A stretch of 64,000 nucleotides of DNA from contig NZ_JAPFFT010000003.1 of the NCBI RefSeq assembly GCF_026241105.1, positions 124,001 through 188,000 of the forward strand, written 5' to 3'. The translations under genes were made by a program, and so were the position numbers. Of the stretch, positions 51,964-60,124 are shown piece by piece (the stretch's first letter is position 1; each line of letters starts with the position of its first letter). This DNA is from Arthrobacter rhizophilus. Its GTDB lineage: Bacteria; Actinomycetota; Actinomycetes; Actinomycetales; Micrococcaceae. The notes beneath the pieces were generated by a model that ran no database searches, had not been told where the DNA came from, and saw only the letters and a program-made list of their open reading frames with translations.

Positions 51964-52659
51964 ATGAGTCACGACGCCTTGGTTGAAGACATCGCTGATC
52001 TGCTGGAAGTCTGGGTTGCTGGCTGGTCAGGTTCCCGGGGTTACGAGACGCGGAAGGAAGGCCGGTTCCCGGCGGCACTGCGTGCCGACAAGTCCGGCGA
52101 CTGGGAGTACTTTGCGCACGACCCCTCGGATGCCGAGTTTGCCGAACTTGCTGCCAAGACCGCCCAAGCGGACACCCGCATCCTGACCATACTTACGAAC
52201 GACGTCGCCCGCTATGACCAGCTGGCGCGGGAGCACGGGCTGAACATCACTTCCGATTCCCAGACCATGATGATCGTGGACATGGAAACGCAGGATGCCG
52301 AAGACCCGTGGCTCTCCGATGACGATCTCAAACTCACGACCTCCGAAAGCAAGGGCGTGCACTACGCCGTGGTCCACGCCGGCGAGAAGGTGGCAGCCAG
52401 CGGCCAGGTATTCGTGGTCAAGCAGACGGCCGTGTTCGACAAGATCGTCACCGAACCCAACTACCAACGCCGAGGACTGGGCAGCTTCATCATGAAAGCC
52501 CTCGCCGCACAGGCATTTGAGCACGACGTCGAAAGCGGACTCCTCCTGGCTTCGCTGGACGGACAGCACCTCTATTCACACCTGGGCTGGAAGAACGTGA
52601 GCCAAGTACTCATGATGTCTACCAAGCGGGTCGACGAGACTGATCTATCTGTGGCGTAG
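51964..52659 (+). CDS. GNAT family N-acetyltransferase
   Basis: A 231-residue protein; the N-terminal half ([27 protein letters not shown]) is actinobacterium-specific, the C-terminal half a GNAT fold with [30 protein letters not shown] (acetyl-CoA pyrophosphate loop Q-R-R-G-L-G) and [18 protein letters not shown]. Substrate unknown. Confidence 0.88.
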   Translation: MSHDALVEDIADLLEVWVAGWSGSRGYETRKEGRFPAALRADKSGDWEYFAHDPSDAEFAELAAKTAQADTRILTILTNDVARYDQLAREHGLNITSDSQTMMIVDMETQDAEDPWLSDDDLKLTTSESKGVHYAVVHAGEKVAASGQVFVVKQTAVFDKIVTEPNYQRRGLGSFIMKALAAQAFEHDVESGLLLASLDGQHLYSHLGWKNVSQVLMMSTKRVDETDLSVA

Positions 52660-52736
52660 CGTCCCTTCGGCGGCCGGAGCGGGTCCGCAGCGGCGTCAGC
52701 AACGGTCGGTTTCCGGCGCGATGACAGAATGCTTAA

Positions 52737-55079
52737 GTGAACGCAACTGAATCTATGATCTCCCTGCTGGGCAGGAGCCCGGACCCGGAGCAGTTGCGAC
52801 ATGTCCGAACCATTCCTGCACGCCAAGCAATCCATGAGGCATGGCCGGGCTGGGCCCATCCGGATATCGTTGCCGCCTACGGAACCTTGGGCATCCACGA
52901 ACCGTACCGGCACCAAATCGAAGCGGCCGAACTCGCCCACTCGGGCCAGCACGTCGTCATTGCCACGGGCACCGCGTCCGGGAAGTCCCTTGCCTATCAG
53001 TTGCCTGCCCTCGATGCGATCCACCGTTCCGAGTTACGGGTGCTATCCGAACCGGGCAAGATCCACGACGACGGTGCGGTCACCCTTTATCTTTCCCCCA
53101 CCAAAGCCCTCGCCGCCGACCAACTGGCAGCGATCCGCTCCCTCAAGCTCCCCACGGTCCGGGCCGAAACGTACGACGGCGATACCGACCAGTCACAGCG
53201 CCGCTGGATCCGCGACCACGCCAACTTCATCCTCGCCAACCCCGACATGTTGCACTTTGGGATCCTGCCGAACCACACGTGGTGGGCCCGCTTCTTCCGC
53301 CGGCTGCGGTACGTCATCGTGGATGAGGCCCACAGCTACCGCGGAGTGTTCGGGTCACACGTCGCCAACCTCATGCGAAGGCTCCGCCGAATCTGCGCGT
53401 ACTACGGTGCCGGCAACTCCTTTCCTGAGCCTGTGTTCATTGCCGCGTCCGCGACGGCCTCGGACCCCGGGACGTCCTTTGCCCGGCTCATCGGGACTCC
53501 CGTGCGCGAAGTTTCCGAGGACTGTTCGCCACACGGCTCCACCACAGTGGCTTTTTGGGAACCTGCCCTGACCGATCTGAAGGGCGAAAACGGAGCAAAA
53601 GCCCGCAGGACTGCCGTGGCCGAGACCGCAGACTTGCTGGCCAACCTGGTGTCCTCCCGCGTCCGGACCATCGCCTTCATCAAATCCAGGCGTGGGGCGG
53701 AGACAATTTCATCCATCGCCAAGCGCCTCCTCGACGAAGTAGACCCCAGCTTGCCCCAGCGGGTTGCCGCGTATCGCTCTGGCTATCTCCCCGAGGAGAG
53801 ACGCGCCTTGGAGAAGGCCCTGCGCTCGGGCGAACTGCTAGGAGTCTCCAGCACGTCAGCGTTGGAGTTGGGAATCGACATTTCCGGACTGGACGCGGTA
53901 CTGGTAGCAGGCTGGCCCGGGACAAGGGCCTCCCTGTTCCAACAAATCGGACGAGCAGGCCGCGCGGGCCAAGACGCCATCGCCGCATTCGTGGCCAGCG
54001 ACGATCCGCTGGACACCTACCTCGTCAACCATCCGGAGGCAATCTTTGATGTGTCGGTCGAAGCCACCGTCTTCGACCCCGGGAACCCCTACGTACTCGG
54101 TCCCCACCTGTGCGCGGCGGCCGCCGAGCTCCCAATCGGAGTGGCTGAACTTGGCCTGTTTGGACCAACGTCCGAACCGCTGCTGAATCAGCTGGTGGAG
54201 CAGGGGTACCTGAGGAAACGGCCCGCCGGCTGGTTCTGGACCCACCCGGAGAGCGCCGCGGCCATGGTGAACCTGCGCGCAGACGGCGGCGGCCCCGTGA
54301 GCATCGTGGATTCCGAGACTGGCTCTCTGTTGGGCACCATGGATTCGCCGCAAACGCACTACCAGGCCCACACCGGTGCCATCTATGTGCATCAGGGTGA
54401 AAGTTACCTAGTTGAGGAACTGAACGAAGAAGACCATTGCGTGATGGTTCGGCGAGCCAACCCGGACTACTACACGACAGCCCGGGACGTGACACAGATC
54501 GAAGTCCTGCAGACTCTCCGAACCATGGAATGGGGCGACATCGCAGTTCACTTCGGGGAAGTGAAAGTGACAACACAGGTAGTTTCCTTCCAACGTAAGG
54601 CATTGATTTCCAATGAAGTTTTAGGGGAAGAGCCGCTGGAACTCGGGGCCAGGGACCTCTTCACCAAGGCAGTTTGGTTTGTGGTCCACAACCGCTCGCT
54701 GACAGGTGCGGGCCTTATCGAAGCACAGTTCCCGGGTGCGCTCCACGCTGCTGAGCATGCAGCGATCGGGCTTCTCCCTTTGGTGGCTTCAAGTGACCGC
54801 TGGGACATCGGCGGTGTCTCGACGGCGCTTCACGCCGATACAGGGGTTCCCACGATCTTTGTCTACGACGGCCATCCAGGCGGTGCCGGATTTGCCGAGC
54901 GTGGCTTCGAGAAAGCCAAAGTGTGGTTGACGGCCACAAGAGATGCCATCAAGGCATGTGAGTGTGAGAACGGGTGCCCTTCCTGTGTCCAGTCCCCCAA
55001 GTGTGGCAACAAGAACAACCCCCTGGACAAGGATGCCGCGGTCACCTTGATCGACGTGCTCCTGCGGGACGCTGTCTAG
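52737..55079 (+). CDS. DEAH-box helicase with C-terminal DUF1998 (MrfA/YprA-like; secretion-neighbourhood type)
   Basis: A 780-residue SF2 helicase. Walker A ATGTASGKSLAYQLPAL near residue 77, DEAH at VIVDEAHSYRG near 192, SATASDP, and the C-terminal RecA motif QIGRAGRAGQ near 405. The C-terminal DUF1998 domain ends with four cysteines in CECENGCPSCVQSPKCGN, expected to bind zinc. Close to the tad genes, as in mycobacteria. MrfA-type helicases act in DNA repair. A GTG start is used. The stop lies in a tandem duplication of the gene's own 3' end (see 55038-55123). Confidence 0.9.
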   Translation: MNATESMISLLGRSPDPEQLRHVRTIPARQAIHEAWPGWAHPDIVAAYGTLGIHEPYRHQIEAAELAHSGQHVVIATGTASGKSLAYQLPALDAIHRSELRVLSEPGKIHDDGAVTLYLSPTKALAADQLAAIRSLKLPTVRAETYDGDTDQSQRRWIRDHANFILANPDMLHFGILPNHTWWARFFRRLRYVIVDEAHSYRGVFGSHVANLMRRLRRICAYYGAGNSFPEPVFIAASATASDPGTSFARLIGTPVREVSEDCSPHGSTTVAFWEPALTDLKGENGAKARRTAVAETADLLANLVSSRVRTIAFIKSRRGAETISSIAKRLLDEVDPSLPQRVAAYRSGYLPEERRALEKALRSGELLGVSSTSALELGIDISGLDAVLVAGWPGTRASLFQQIGRAGRAGQDAIAAFVASDDPLDTYLVNHPEAIFDVSVEATVFDPGNPYVLGPHLCAAAAELPIGVAELGLFGPTSEPLLNQLVEQGYLRKRPAGWFWTHPESAAAMVNLRADGGGPVSIVDSETGSLLGTMDSPQTHYQAHTGAIYVHQGESYLVEELNEEDHCVMVRRANPDYYTTARDVTQIEVLQTLRTMEWGDIAVHFGEVKVTTQVVSFQRKALISNEVLGEEPLELGARDLFTKAVWFVVHNRSLTGAGLIEAQFPGALHAAEHAAIGLLPLVASSDRWDIGGVSTALHADTGVPTIFVYDGHPGGAGFAERGFEKAKVWLTATRDAIKACECENGCPSCVQSPKCGNKNNPLDKDAAVTLIDVLLRDAV

Positions 55080-55123
55080 GGGCGGCGGTCACCCTGATCG
55101 ACGTGCTCCTGCGGGACGCTGTC
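55038..55123 (+). repeat. Tandem duplication across the helicase stop codon
   Basis: Two 39-nt copies, 55038-55076 and 55085-55123, 47 bp apart, differ at one base. Each encodes AVTLIDVLLRDAV in a different frame. The second continues QEQLARAAAA to a stop at 55156, probably the ancestral C-terminus. Confidence 0.9.
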
Positions 55124-55152
55124 CAAGAGCAGCTGGCCAGGGCAGCAGCCGC

Positions 55153-55638
55153 CTAGGGCGGCGGACCAGCCCTTGAACGGCCGGTTGCCGTCCCGAAAAC
55201 CGCGCCACGAACCAACTCCGTGCGGACGTCCACGATCTCACCATGCCTGAGAATGCAGGCCGACAACGACGCTCCGTGCCTCGCAGCGGCCTCGCTGGCG
55301 ACGACGCAAGGATCTCCTGCTGTCAGTCCACGGGCAGCGTCCGCTCCGGCGAGTGCGGCAAGGTCGGCGGCGGTGGCGGCGCGTTGCGCCATCGCCGCGG
55401 CCTGGGCCAACATGAGTGCTCCTGACATGCAGATCATGACGACAAGTCCCAAGGCAAGTGCCAGGACGGTGCCGGAGCCGCGTTCCCCTTTACTACGGAT
55501 CGCATTGGCACGGGCGGTATCTGCCCTCACGCCACGTTCCGCATTGCTAGGGCCCACGTTGGCGCAGGCAACCCCAGCACGCACGCCACACTCCCTATGA
55601 CCGCGGCCCTCATTGGCGCAGGCGATGTCTGCCCTCAC
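55153..55638 (-). CDS. TadG/TadE-like protein of the helicase/secretion neighbourhood
   Basis: A 161-residue membrane-anchored pilus-type protein. After three 18-residue repeats comes ERGSGTVLALALGLVVMICM, a TadE-type hydrophobic segment with AQAAAMAQRAATAADLAALAGADAARG, the usual helix of Rv3654c-like proteins. The GTG at 55638 overlaps the TadE stop (GTGA). Each repeat begins with GTG, so starts at 55584 or 55530 are also possible. Confidence 0.82.
   Translation of the reverse strand: MRADIACANEGRGHRECGVRAGVACANVGPSNAERGVRADTARANAIRSKGERGSGTVLALALGLVVMICMSGALMLAQAAAMAQRAATAADLAALAGADAARGLTAGDPCVVASEAAARHGASLSACILRHGEIVDVRTELVRGAVFGTATGRSRAGPPP
55477..55638 (-). repeat. Three 54-bp tandem repeats in the TadG-like gene
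   Basis: Units 55638-55585, 55584-55531 and 55530-55477 encode MRADIACANEGRGHRECG, VRAGVACANVGPSNAERG and VRADTARANAIRSKGERG. Each starts with GTG and the last leads straight into the hydrophobic segment. Confidence 0.85.
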
Positions 55639-56276
55639 GCCGCTACCCCTTCCTCAAGGCGTTGGAGTCCCAGCCTCGCCACCGGCGCCGCGACTGGCGC
55701 GCCACCCTTGAAATCAACAACCCTGTCCCCGACATAGGGGAAGAGCGAAGTGGCCGCTGATGTCCGAGGCGTCTCTCCCTTGGCCGAAGCCGCGGCTGAA
55801 AGCGTCCATGGGGTGAGGGATCCGAGCGGGCCAGCCACCGGGGCGGAGACCGTGACCTTGATCCATTCGCCGTCGTCCGAAACAACAGCCATGGCGGCAT
55901 CCCCTGCCAATCTCCGGACGATCCCTTCCACGGCCGAATTTCCATCACCGCGGGCCAGAGCCCGGGCACAGGCCCTCGCTGCTTCTTCCAAACGCAGCTG
56001 GGTAATTCCGGCCGCGGATCCGGCGAGAAGTAAGGCCAAAAGTAACAAGACAGCCGGGAGTGCCACTGCGAACTCCGCAGCGACGGCACCTTGATCTCTC
56101 TCGGGGAGAGCGAGGCTCCGACGGCCCTTCCCCGAGCCATGAAGTTTTTCCTCCGAAGAAGACCGTCTGGAAGAACGCCGCCGCGCGATGATGCTGTGCC
56201 TCCAGCGCCTGGCAGCCCGTGCCCACGGGCGTGCAGAATTCTCAGCACAACGCTTGGATCCCTGCCTCTTCGTCAT
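55635..56276 (-). CDS. TadE-family minor pilin-like protein
   Basis: A 213-residue protein. A long basic N-terminus (RRSSRRSSSEEKL) precedes DQGAVAAEFAVALPAVLLLLALLLAGSAAGITQLRLEEAARACARALARGD, the TadE prepilin-like segment. The outer domain has SDDGEWIKVTVSAPVAGPLGSL. Its ATG overlaps the stop of the upstream DUF4244 remnant (ATGA), which fixes the start. It should act in a Flp-type pilus or secretion apparatus, but the rest of the tad operon is not in this window. Confidence 0.85.
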   Translation of the reverse strand: MTKRQGSKRCAENSARPWARAARRWRHSIIARRRSSRRSSSEEKLHGSGKGRRSLALPERDQGAVAAEFAVALPAVLLLLALLLAGSAAGITQLRLEEAARACARALARGDGNSAVEGIVRRLAGDAAMAVVSDDGEWIKVTVSAPVAGPLGSLTPWTLSAAASAKGETPRTSAATSLFPYVGDRVVDFKGGAPVAAPVARLGLQRLEEGVAA

Positions 56277-56410
56277 GGCAGGGCGAGTGCGCTGCGAATG
56301 AGGTTGAGGAGGAAACCGCGCACTTCCTCGCTGCGAAGGATGACCACCAAGAGTCCGGCGAAGCCCACCGCGGCAAGCGTGGCGATGGCATATGCCGATG
56401 TTGGTTCAAG
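56273..56410 (-). pseudogene. Truncated DUF4244 (Flp-pilin-like) gene
   Basis: The minus strand reads EPTSAYAIATLAAVGFAGLL then VVILRSEEVRGFLLNLIRSALALP to a stop, the conserved C-terminal half of DUF4244 small pilins. Upstream an in-frame TAA lies at 56411-56413, and no ATG, GTG or TTG is available before the hydrophobic core. The 5' end is missing exactly where the phage-like element begins. An undisrupted homologue would start about 20-30 residues earlier. Confidence 0.75.
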
Positions 56411-56527
56411 TTAGCCGGTTCCGATGATCACGATTTGGTTTCGGTCCGCGTCAGCCGGGGTAGGGGGTGCTAATCTCCGAGAACTACCGGCCCCGTCTCG
56501 GCCGGGCTTGAATATTCGTATGGGGGA

Positions 56528-56794
56528 ATGATGTCCGAAGAGCTTCTACGGTTCACCGCCGAATCGATCGAACAGGCCAGGAAATCACAGTCCAAATACG
56601 CATGGATCATGCTCGCCGCCATCGTCTGCCTGATCGTCGGCTTCACCGGCGCGCAATCTATGGCTTTCGCTGGCGTCGTCCTGGTGATTATCGCGGGCGT
56701 CGGTTGGTCTCGATGGGCCACTAAGATCCAGCAGCGGACGCGGGAATATCTCGAAGCCAAGGCCGCCGGGGAAGCCACCAGCAATCAAACCTGA
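56528..56794 (+). CDS. Small membrane protein, element cargo
   Basis: An 88-residue protein with two hydrophobic segments (about 25-43 and 46-62) flanked by charged helices. I do not recognise a family. GGGGGA precedes a double ATG. Its 3' end overlaps the convergent recombinase gene by 10 bp. First gene inside the left end of the element. Confidence 0.65.
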   Translation: MMSEELLRFTAESIEQARKSQSKYAWIMLAAIVCLIVGFTGAQSMAFAGVVLVIIAGVGWSRWATKIQQRTREYLEAKAAGEATSNQT

Positions 56795-57465
56795 CGGGGA
56801 AGCCCAAGCTGCGCCGCCGCGGCACTCCCCAGCACTTGCTTCACTGTGGAGGCGTACCATTTGCCGCCCGCAGCAGTCGGCACAGCGCCGTCATTGAGGC
56901 TCCGGGCGATCCCAGCCAGTGACGCGCCGCCTTGGCGCTCTGAGACGATCTGACGGACGGTAGCCTCAGGCAGTGCGCTTCGGCGCCCCATGTGCTTGCC
57001 CGTGGTGGCCTTGATCTCCGCCATGCCAGCGCGGGTACGCTCCGAGATCTTCTTGGCCTCCATTTCCGCGAAAGCGCATGTCACCTGAGCCATGGCCGCG
57101 CCGGTGATAGTGGAGGTATCAATGCCGAGGTCTAGGCAGATGAGCGCCCACCGCTGCCGGTTCGCCGTTTCCAGCATGCCGGCAAAGTCGCTGACCGACC
57201 GTGAAAGCCGGTCAAGCTTCGACACTGCCAGAGCTTCATAGGTGCCAGCCTTGAGGTCTGCAAGTGCTGAGGCGAGCACGGGCCGATTCTTCAAGCTTGT
57301 GGCCGACGCTGCCTCTTCCCGGCGGATGGTGAGCTCCCAGCCGTTCCGCTTGGCTTCAGCCTCCAGCGCTGCGCGCTGTACTTCCGGCCCGATGTCCTGC
57401 TTGTTGGTGCTTACGCGGAGATACCCGATCACCTTGAGTGGCTGCTGTGGCTGGCTGCTGTTCAT
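56785..57465 (-). CDS. Small serine recombinase (resolvase/invertase family)
   Basis: A 226-residue recombinase. The catalytic domain starts VIGYLRVSTNKQDIGPEVQR (nucleophile Ser in LRVST), continues SKLDRLSRSVSDFAGMLE and GAAMAQVTCAFAEMEAKKISERTRAGM; the C-terminal HTH_7 reads GRRSALPEATVRQIVSERQGGASLAGIARSLND. Length is that of resolvases and invertases, not of large integrases. It may resolve multimers or invert a segment; integration is more likely due to the large serine recombinase at the right edge. Confidence 0.9.
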   Translation of the reverse strand: MNSSQPQQPLKVIGYLRVSTNKQDIGPEVQRAALEAEAKRNGWELTIRREEAASATSLKNRPVLASALADLKAGTYEALAVSKLDRLSRSVSDFAGMLETANRQRWALICLDLGIDTSTITGAAMAQVTCAFAEMEAKKISERTRAGMAEIKATTGKHMGRRSALPEATVRQIVSERQGGASLAGIARSLNDGAVPTAAGGKWYASTVKQVLGSAAAAQLGLPRQV

Positions 57466-57562
57466 AGTTCAAATATACATGAAGGGTTCCCATTGTGTAT
57501 ATGGGGAAACTGATCTAGTCTTTCAATGTCAGCAGATAACGACGCGGAAGGGCTCGCCAGTC

Positions 57563-57754
57563 ATGGAGCTTCAAAACATGAAAGACATGTTCGCCGGTAA
57601 GCGCGTCCAGTTCATCGGGCCGATGGGCAACACGGACGGGCCGACCGGGAAAGTCTGGCGAGTCACCACCCGCGGCATCTGGGTCACCTTTGCGGACGGG
57701 CACCGGGAGCTATTGCACCCTGAAGACCTGCAAATTGTCGTACCCGCGGACTAG
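57563..57754 (+). CDS. Small protein of unknown function (63 aa)
   Basis: A 63-residue protein with a beta-rich pattern: GKRVQFIGPMGNTDGPTGKVWRVTTRGIWVTFADGHRELLHPEDL, suggestive of an SH3-like or KOW-like barrel. No family recognised. Start ATG at 57563 or 57578. Confidence 0.6.
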   Translation: MELQNMKDMFAGKRVQFIGPMGNTDGPTGKVWRVTTRGIWVTFADGHRELLHPEDLQIVVPAD

Positions 57755-57861
57755 CGTCCACAACGCCCGAGTTCACAACAACAAAGCACCGAGCATTCAA
57801 GGTCTGCGCTCGGTTGCTCCCCACCACAACCAAACCAACTAGTCCCGCAGGGGGAAATATC

Positions 57862-58254
57862 ATGAGCACCACGACAATCAGCACGATCACAGCTACTCCG
57901 CCGTCACTTGCAGACTATGGAGTGCGCCATGGAGCGGCGGCATGCCTTGCCGCGGACATCAGGGAACGCACCGGCTCGACTGATGATCTGCCTAGAGAGA
58001 ACTCCCGATCCCTTGGCGCGGATGACATTTACGGTGAATCCACGGCGAGTATCGCTGACGTGATCCACGAAGGCGAGCACATCGGTTTTGCCGTCCAGAT
58101 CCCGTACGAGGGCCTCGAGTGGATCGGGCTTGAATATGACGGTCCGGCCGACGATAGCGTCTTTGAGATGGTCGGCTCTCGAGAGCAGATCGAAGCCGCA
58201 GCGGCGTACCTGGCGAATGCTGCCGCAGCCCTCCAAGCATTTCTGAGGGCGTGA
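57862..58254 (+). CDS. Element cargo protein of unknown function (130 aa)
   Basis: A soluble 130-residue acidic protein (DDIYGESTASIADVIHEGEHIGFAVQIPYEGLEWIGLEYDGPADDSVFEMVG), Ala-rich at the C-terminus. No recognised domain. AGGGGGA precedes the ATG, as in the neighbouring cargo genes. Confidence 0.65.
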   Translation: MSTTTISTITATPPSLADYGVRHGAAACLAADIRERTGSTDDLPRENSRSLGADDIYGESTASIADVIHEGEHIGFAVQIPYEGLEWIGLEYDGPADDSVFEMVGSREQIEAAAAYLANAAAALQAFLRA

Positions 58255-58353
58255 CCAGCAAGGGCTGCTGCCCGGCAGGTCCGTTGAATGATATCGTCCG
58301 AAGAAATCCGGCTTTTCGGCCGAGGTTTCCAGTATTCATTTCAGGGGGAACGA

Positions 58354-58749
58354 ATGAATAGAATCGCTTTTGCCCTAATAGGAACCGCCGTAGCGACTCT
58401 CGCCCTGACGGGTTGCGGATCGAGCATCCAGAAAGACGCTTCTTATAGTGATGTCCTGGGGCTAAGGGACGCGTACGTCGCAACGGGCGCGGTCGCAGAT
58501 CCAAAGTGTGACAGCAAGGTCACCGAGGATGGGAAAGCCCAATGGGGCTGGCAGACGGTGAATTGCGGAATGAATACCGTGCTTCTCGTCGCCGATTCCC
58601 AGTCCGGCCTAGATCAACAGGTGACTACCAGTGTCAAGTACGCGGCTTCGAGGGAGTCTATTTTGGTCGGAGCGAATTGGATGATTAGGGGGCCAGAATT
58701 TGAGGTCAAGGCCGTTCAAGCGAAGCTCGGCGGACAGTTGAAGAACTGA
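58354..58749 (+). CDS. Element-encoded lipoprotein
   Basis: A 131-residue lipoprotein: signal peptide IAFALIGTAVATLALTGC with Cys near residue 20, then a soluble domain with two Cys (DPKCDSKV, TVNCGMN). Phage-encoded lipoproteins of this size are often superinfection-exclusion factors, but there is no direct evidence here. AGGGGGA ribosome site. Confidence 0.7.
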   Translation: MNRIAFALIGTAVATLALTGCGSSIQKDASYSDVLGLRDAYVATGAVADPKCDSKVTEDGKAQWGWQTVNCGMNTVLLVADSQSGLDQQVTTSVKYAASRESILVGANWMIRGPEFEVKAVQAKLGGQLKN

Positions 58750-58966
58750 AGCCTCAGTTCCGTGCGATTGACCGAGGCCCATCTGGGCCACGATCCTCTC
58801 GGATTCCGAGGCCGCTCGACCAGTGCCACAGAGCACACGCCGCAGGACGCGCCGCCCCACAATGTGAAAACGACACCGAGGCTCAGGAGTCCCGCCGAAT
58901 CGTTCGAGAACTTACGATCAACCTTGAGCCGCTGGAGGCTCATGCAGAGACTATGGGGGGAATTTC

Positions 58967-59503
58967 ATGAGCAATCTCGCAGGCTGGTATCGAGACCCGT
59001 CCAACGCGAACCAAGCGCGCTACTGGGACGGCAAAGACTGGACGGGCCAGACGCATCCGTTTGATCCACAAGGCGTCGGCAGGGCTTCCCGGATCCCACC
59101 CACACCGCCCATGGCGCCTCAAGCAACAAAGGCGCCGGAGAAGTCGAAGGCTACCGGCAAGCAAACGGCAATAGGCTGCGGAGTGGTCTTGGTGCTTGCG
59201 TTGATCTTTGGCAGTGTTATGTCCAGTTGCATGGCGAATGCTGGCAAGCAAGACCCCGCAAACCTGGGCGACGGCGCATACGCAAAAGTCGCCTGCCGCG
59301 GAATGGTTCAGGACAAACTGAAGGCACCGTCGACAGCCGACTTCAGCAACGAGAGCGTCTCTGGTTCAGGGACTAGCTGGACCGTCACCGGCTCGGTCGA
59401 TGCTCAGAATAGTTTCGGGGCCAAGATCCGCTCAAGCTACACGTGCTCTATCACTTACAGCCCATCCGATCATCAGTGGAGCGGACCCGTCAGCGTCGGT
59501 TAG
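58967..59503 (+). CDS. DUF2510 membrane protein, element cargo
   Basis: A 178-residue protein. N-terminal DUF2510 motif LAGWYRDPSNANQARYWDGKDWTGQTHPF, a Pro/Lys linker, one membrane segment (QTAIGCGVVLVLALIFGSVMSS), then an outer domain with AKVACRGMVQDKLKAPSTADFSNESV, a motif common in actinobacterial and phage surface proteins. Possible role in exclusion or envelope change is inference. GGGGGGA precedes the ATG. The 58750-58966 gap holds no other feature I can support. Confidence 0.8.
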   Translation: MSNLAGWYRDPSNANQARYWDGKDWTGQTHPFDPQGVGRASRIPPTPPMAPQATKAPEKSKATGKQTAIGCGVVLVLALIFGSVMSSCMANAGKQDPANLGDGAYAKVACRGMVQDKLKAPSTADFSNESVSGSGTSWTVTGSVDAQNSFGAKIRSSYTCSITYSPSDHQWSGPVSVG

Positions 59504-59576
59504 AAGACCCGCATGGGTCCGATGGTCACGCATTACCTCATGCGATCGCCATGATTTGCTCGACCCAACGAAAACA

Positions 59577-59613
59577 AGCCCTGCCCCGTGGTTGCTAGTC
59601 ACAGGGCAGGGCT
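59577..59613. terminator. Bidirectional terminator within the element
   Basis: Perfect arms AGCCCTGCCC (59577-59586) and GGGCAGGGCT (59604-59613), followed by CTTTTGT on the plus strand and by TGTTTTCG on the minus strand, between convergent genes. Confidence 0.85.
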
Positions 59614-59633
59614 CTTTTGTGTTCCGGGGTGGG

Positions 59634-59849
59634 TCAGTTTGTCGCTGGTGTCCGCGGTCGCTGGCGTGGTGTTCCCGCCTTGTATCCAGCCAGGAGCACC
59701 TCGATGTCATGGCGGAGACGCGCATCCGTATCACTGGAAGTGTCAGCAGGGAGCGCTTCGAGCAACGCCTCGAGCTGGGCCATGACCTCGGCCACGTTCG
59801 CCTTGGTCAGTGGCGCCATGGCCGCTTGAATTCCCTGCATCTCACTCAT
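59634..59849 (-). CDS. Small phage-type protein (71 aa)
   Basis: A helical 71-residue protein (VAEVMAQLEALLEALPADTSSDTDARLRHDIEVLL). No family recognised. Its ATG overlaps the stop of the next gene upstream (ATGA); downstream of the tail fibre in the same transcription unit, so a virion- or chaperone-related role is possible. Confidence 0.65.
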   Translation of the reverse strand: MSEMQGIQAAMAPLTKANVAEVMAQLEALLEALPADTSSDTDARLRHDIEVLLAGYKAGTPRQRPRTPATN

Positions 59850-60109
59850 TGTCCTCCACCTCCGCCCCCGGAGGAATCAGGGAAATAAATGCCGTGGGAC
59901 TCGAGCCACTGCCTCTCCGCGTCCAGCACATTCTCAAAGAACGTGGCGATTTCGGGCGTCATGCCCTCCGGTGTCGATTTGATCATGTCGAGCTGATTCT
60001 GAATCTGCCCCATGAGTTCGTAGTGATGGGCCAGAAGTGCGCCCTGGAAGAGTTCGGACTGTTCGTTCATTGGAAGGATGCCTTCAAGGTCTTCTGGATA
60101 AGTGCTCAT
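59846..60109 (-). CDS. Small phage-type protein (87 aa)
   Basis: An 87-residue, helix-rich protein with a Gly-rich C-terminus (SGGGGGGQ). LAHHYELMGQIQNQLDMIKS and FFENVLDAERQWLESHGIYFPD are its main segments. No recognised domain. CAGGAG lies before the ATG; located 15 bp after the tail fibre gene and coupled to the next. Confidence 0.65.
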   Translation of the reverse strand: MSTYPEDLEGILPMNEQSELFQGALLAHHYELMGQIQNQLDMIKSTPEGMTPEIATFFENVLDAERQWLESHGIYFPDSSGGGGGGQ

Positions 60110-60124
60110 GCTGCGTGTCTCCTG

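Noticed and set aside
56785..57465. Small serine recombinase as an insertion-sequence transposase
   Set aside because: No terminal inverted repeats or accessory TnpB/IS607 partner nearby; size and HTH fit resolvase/invertase within the phage-like element.
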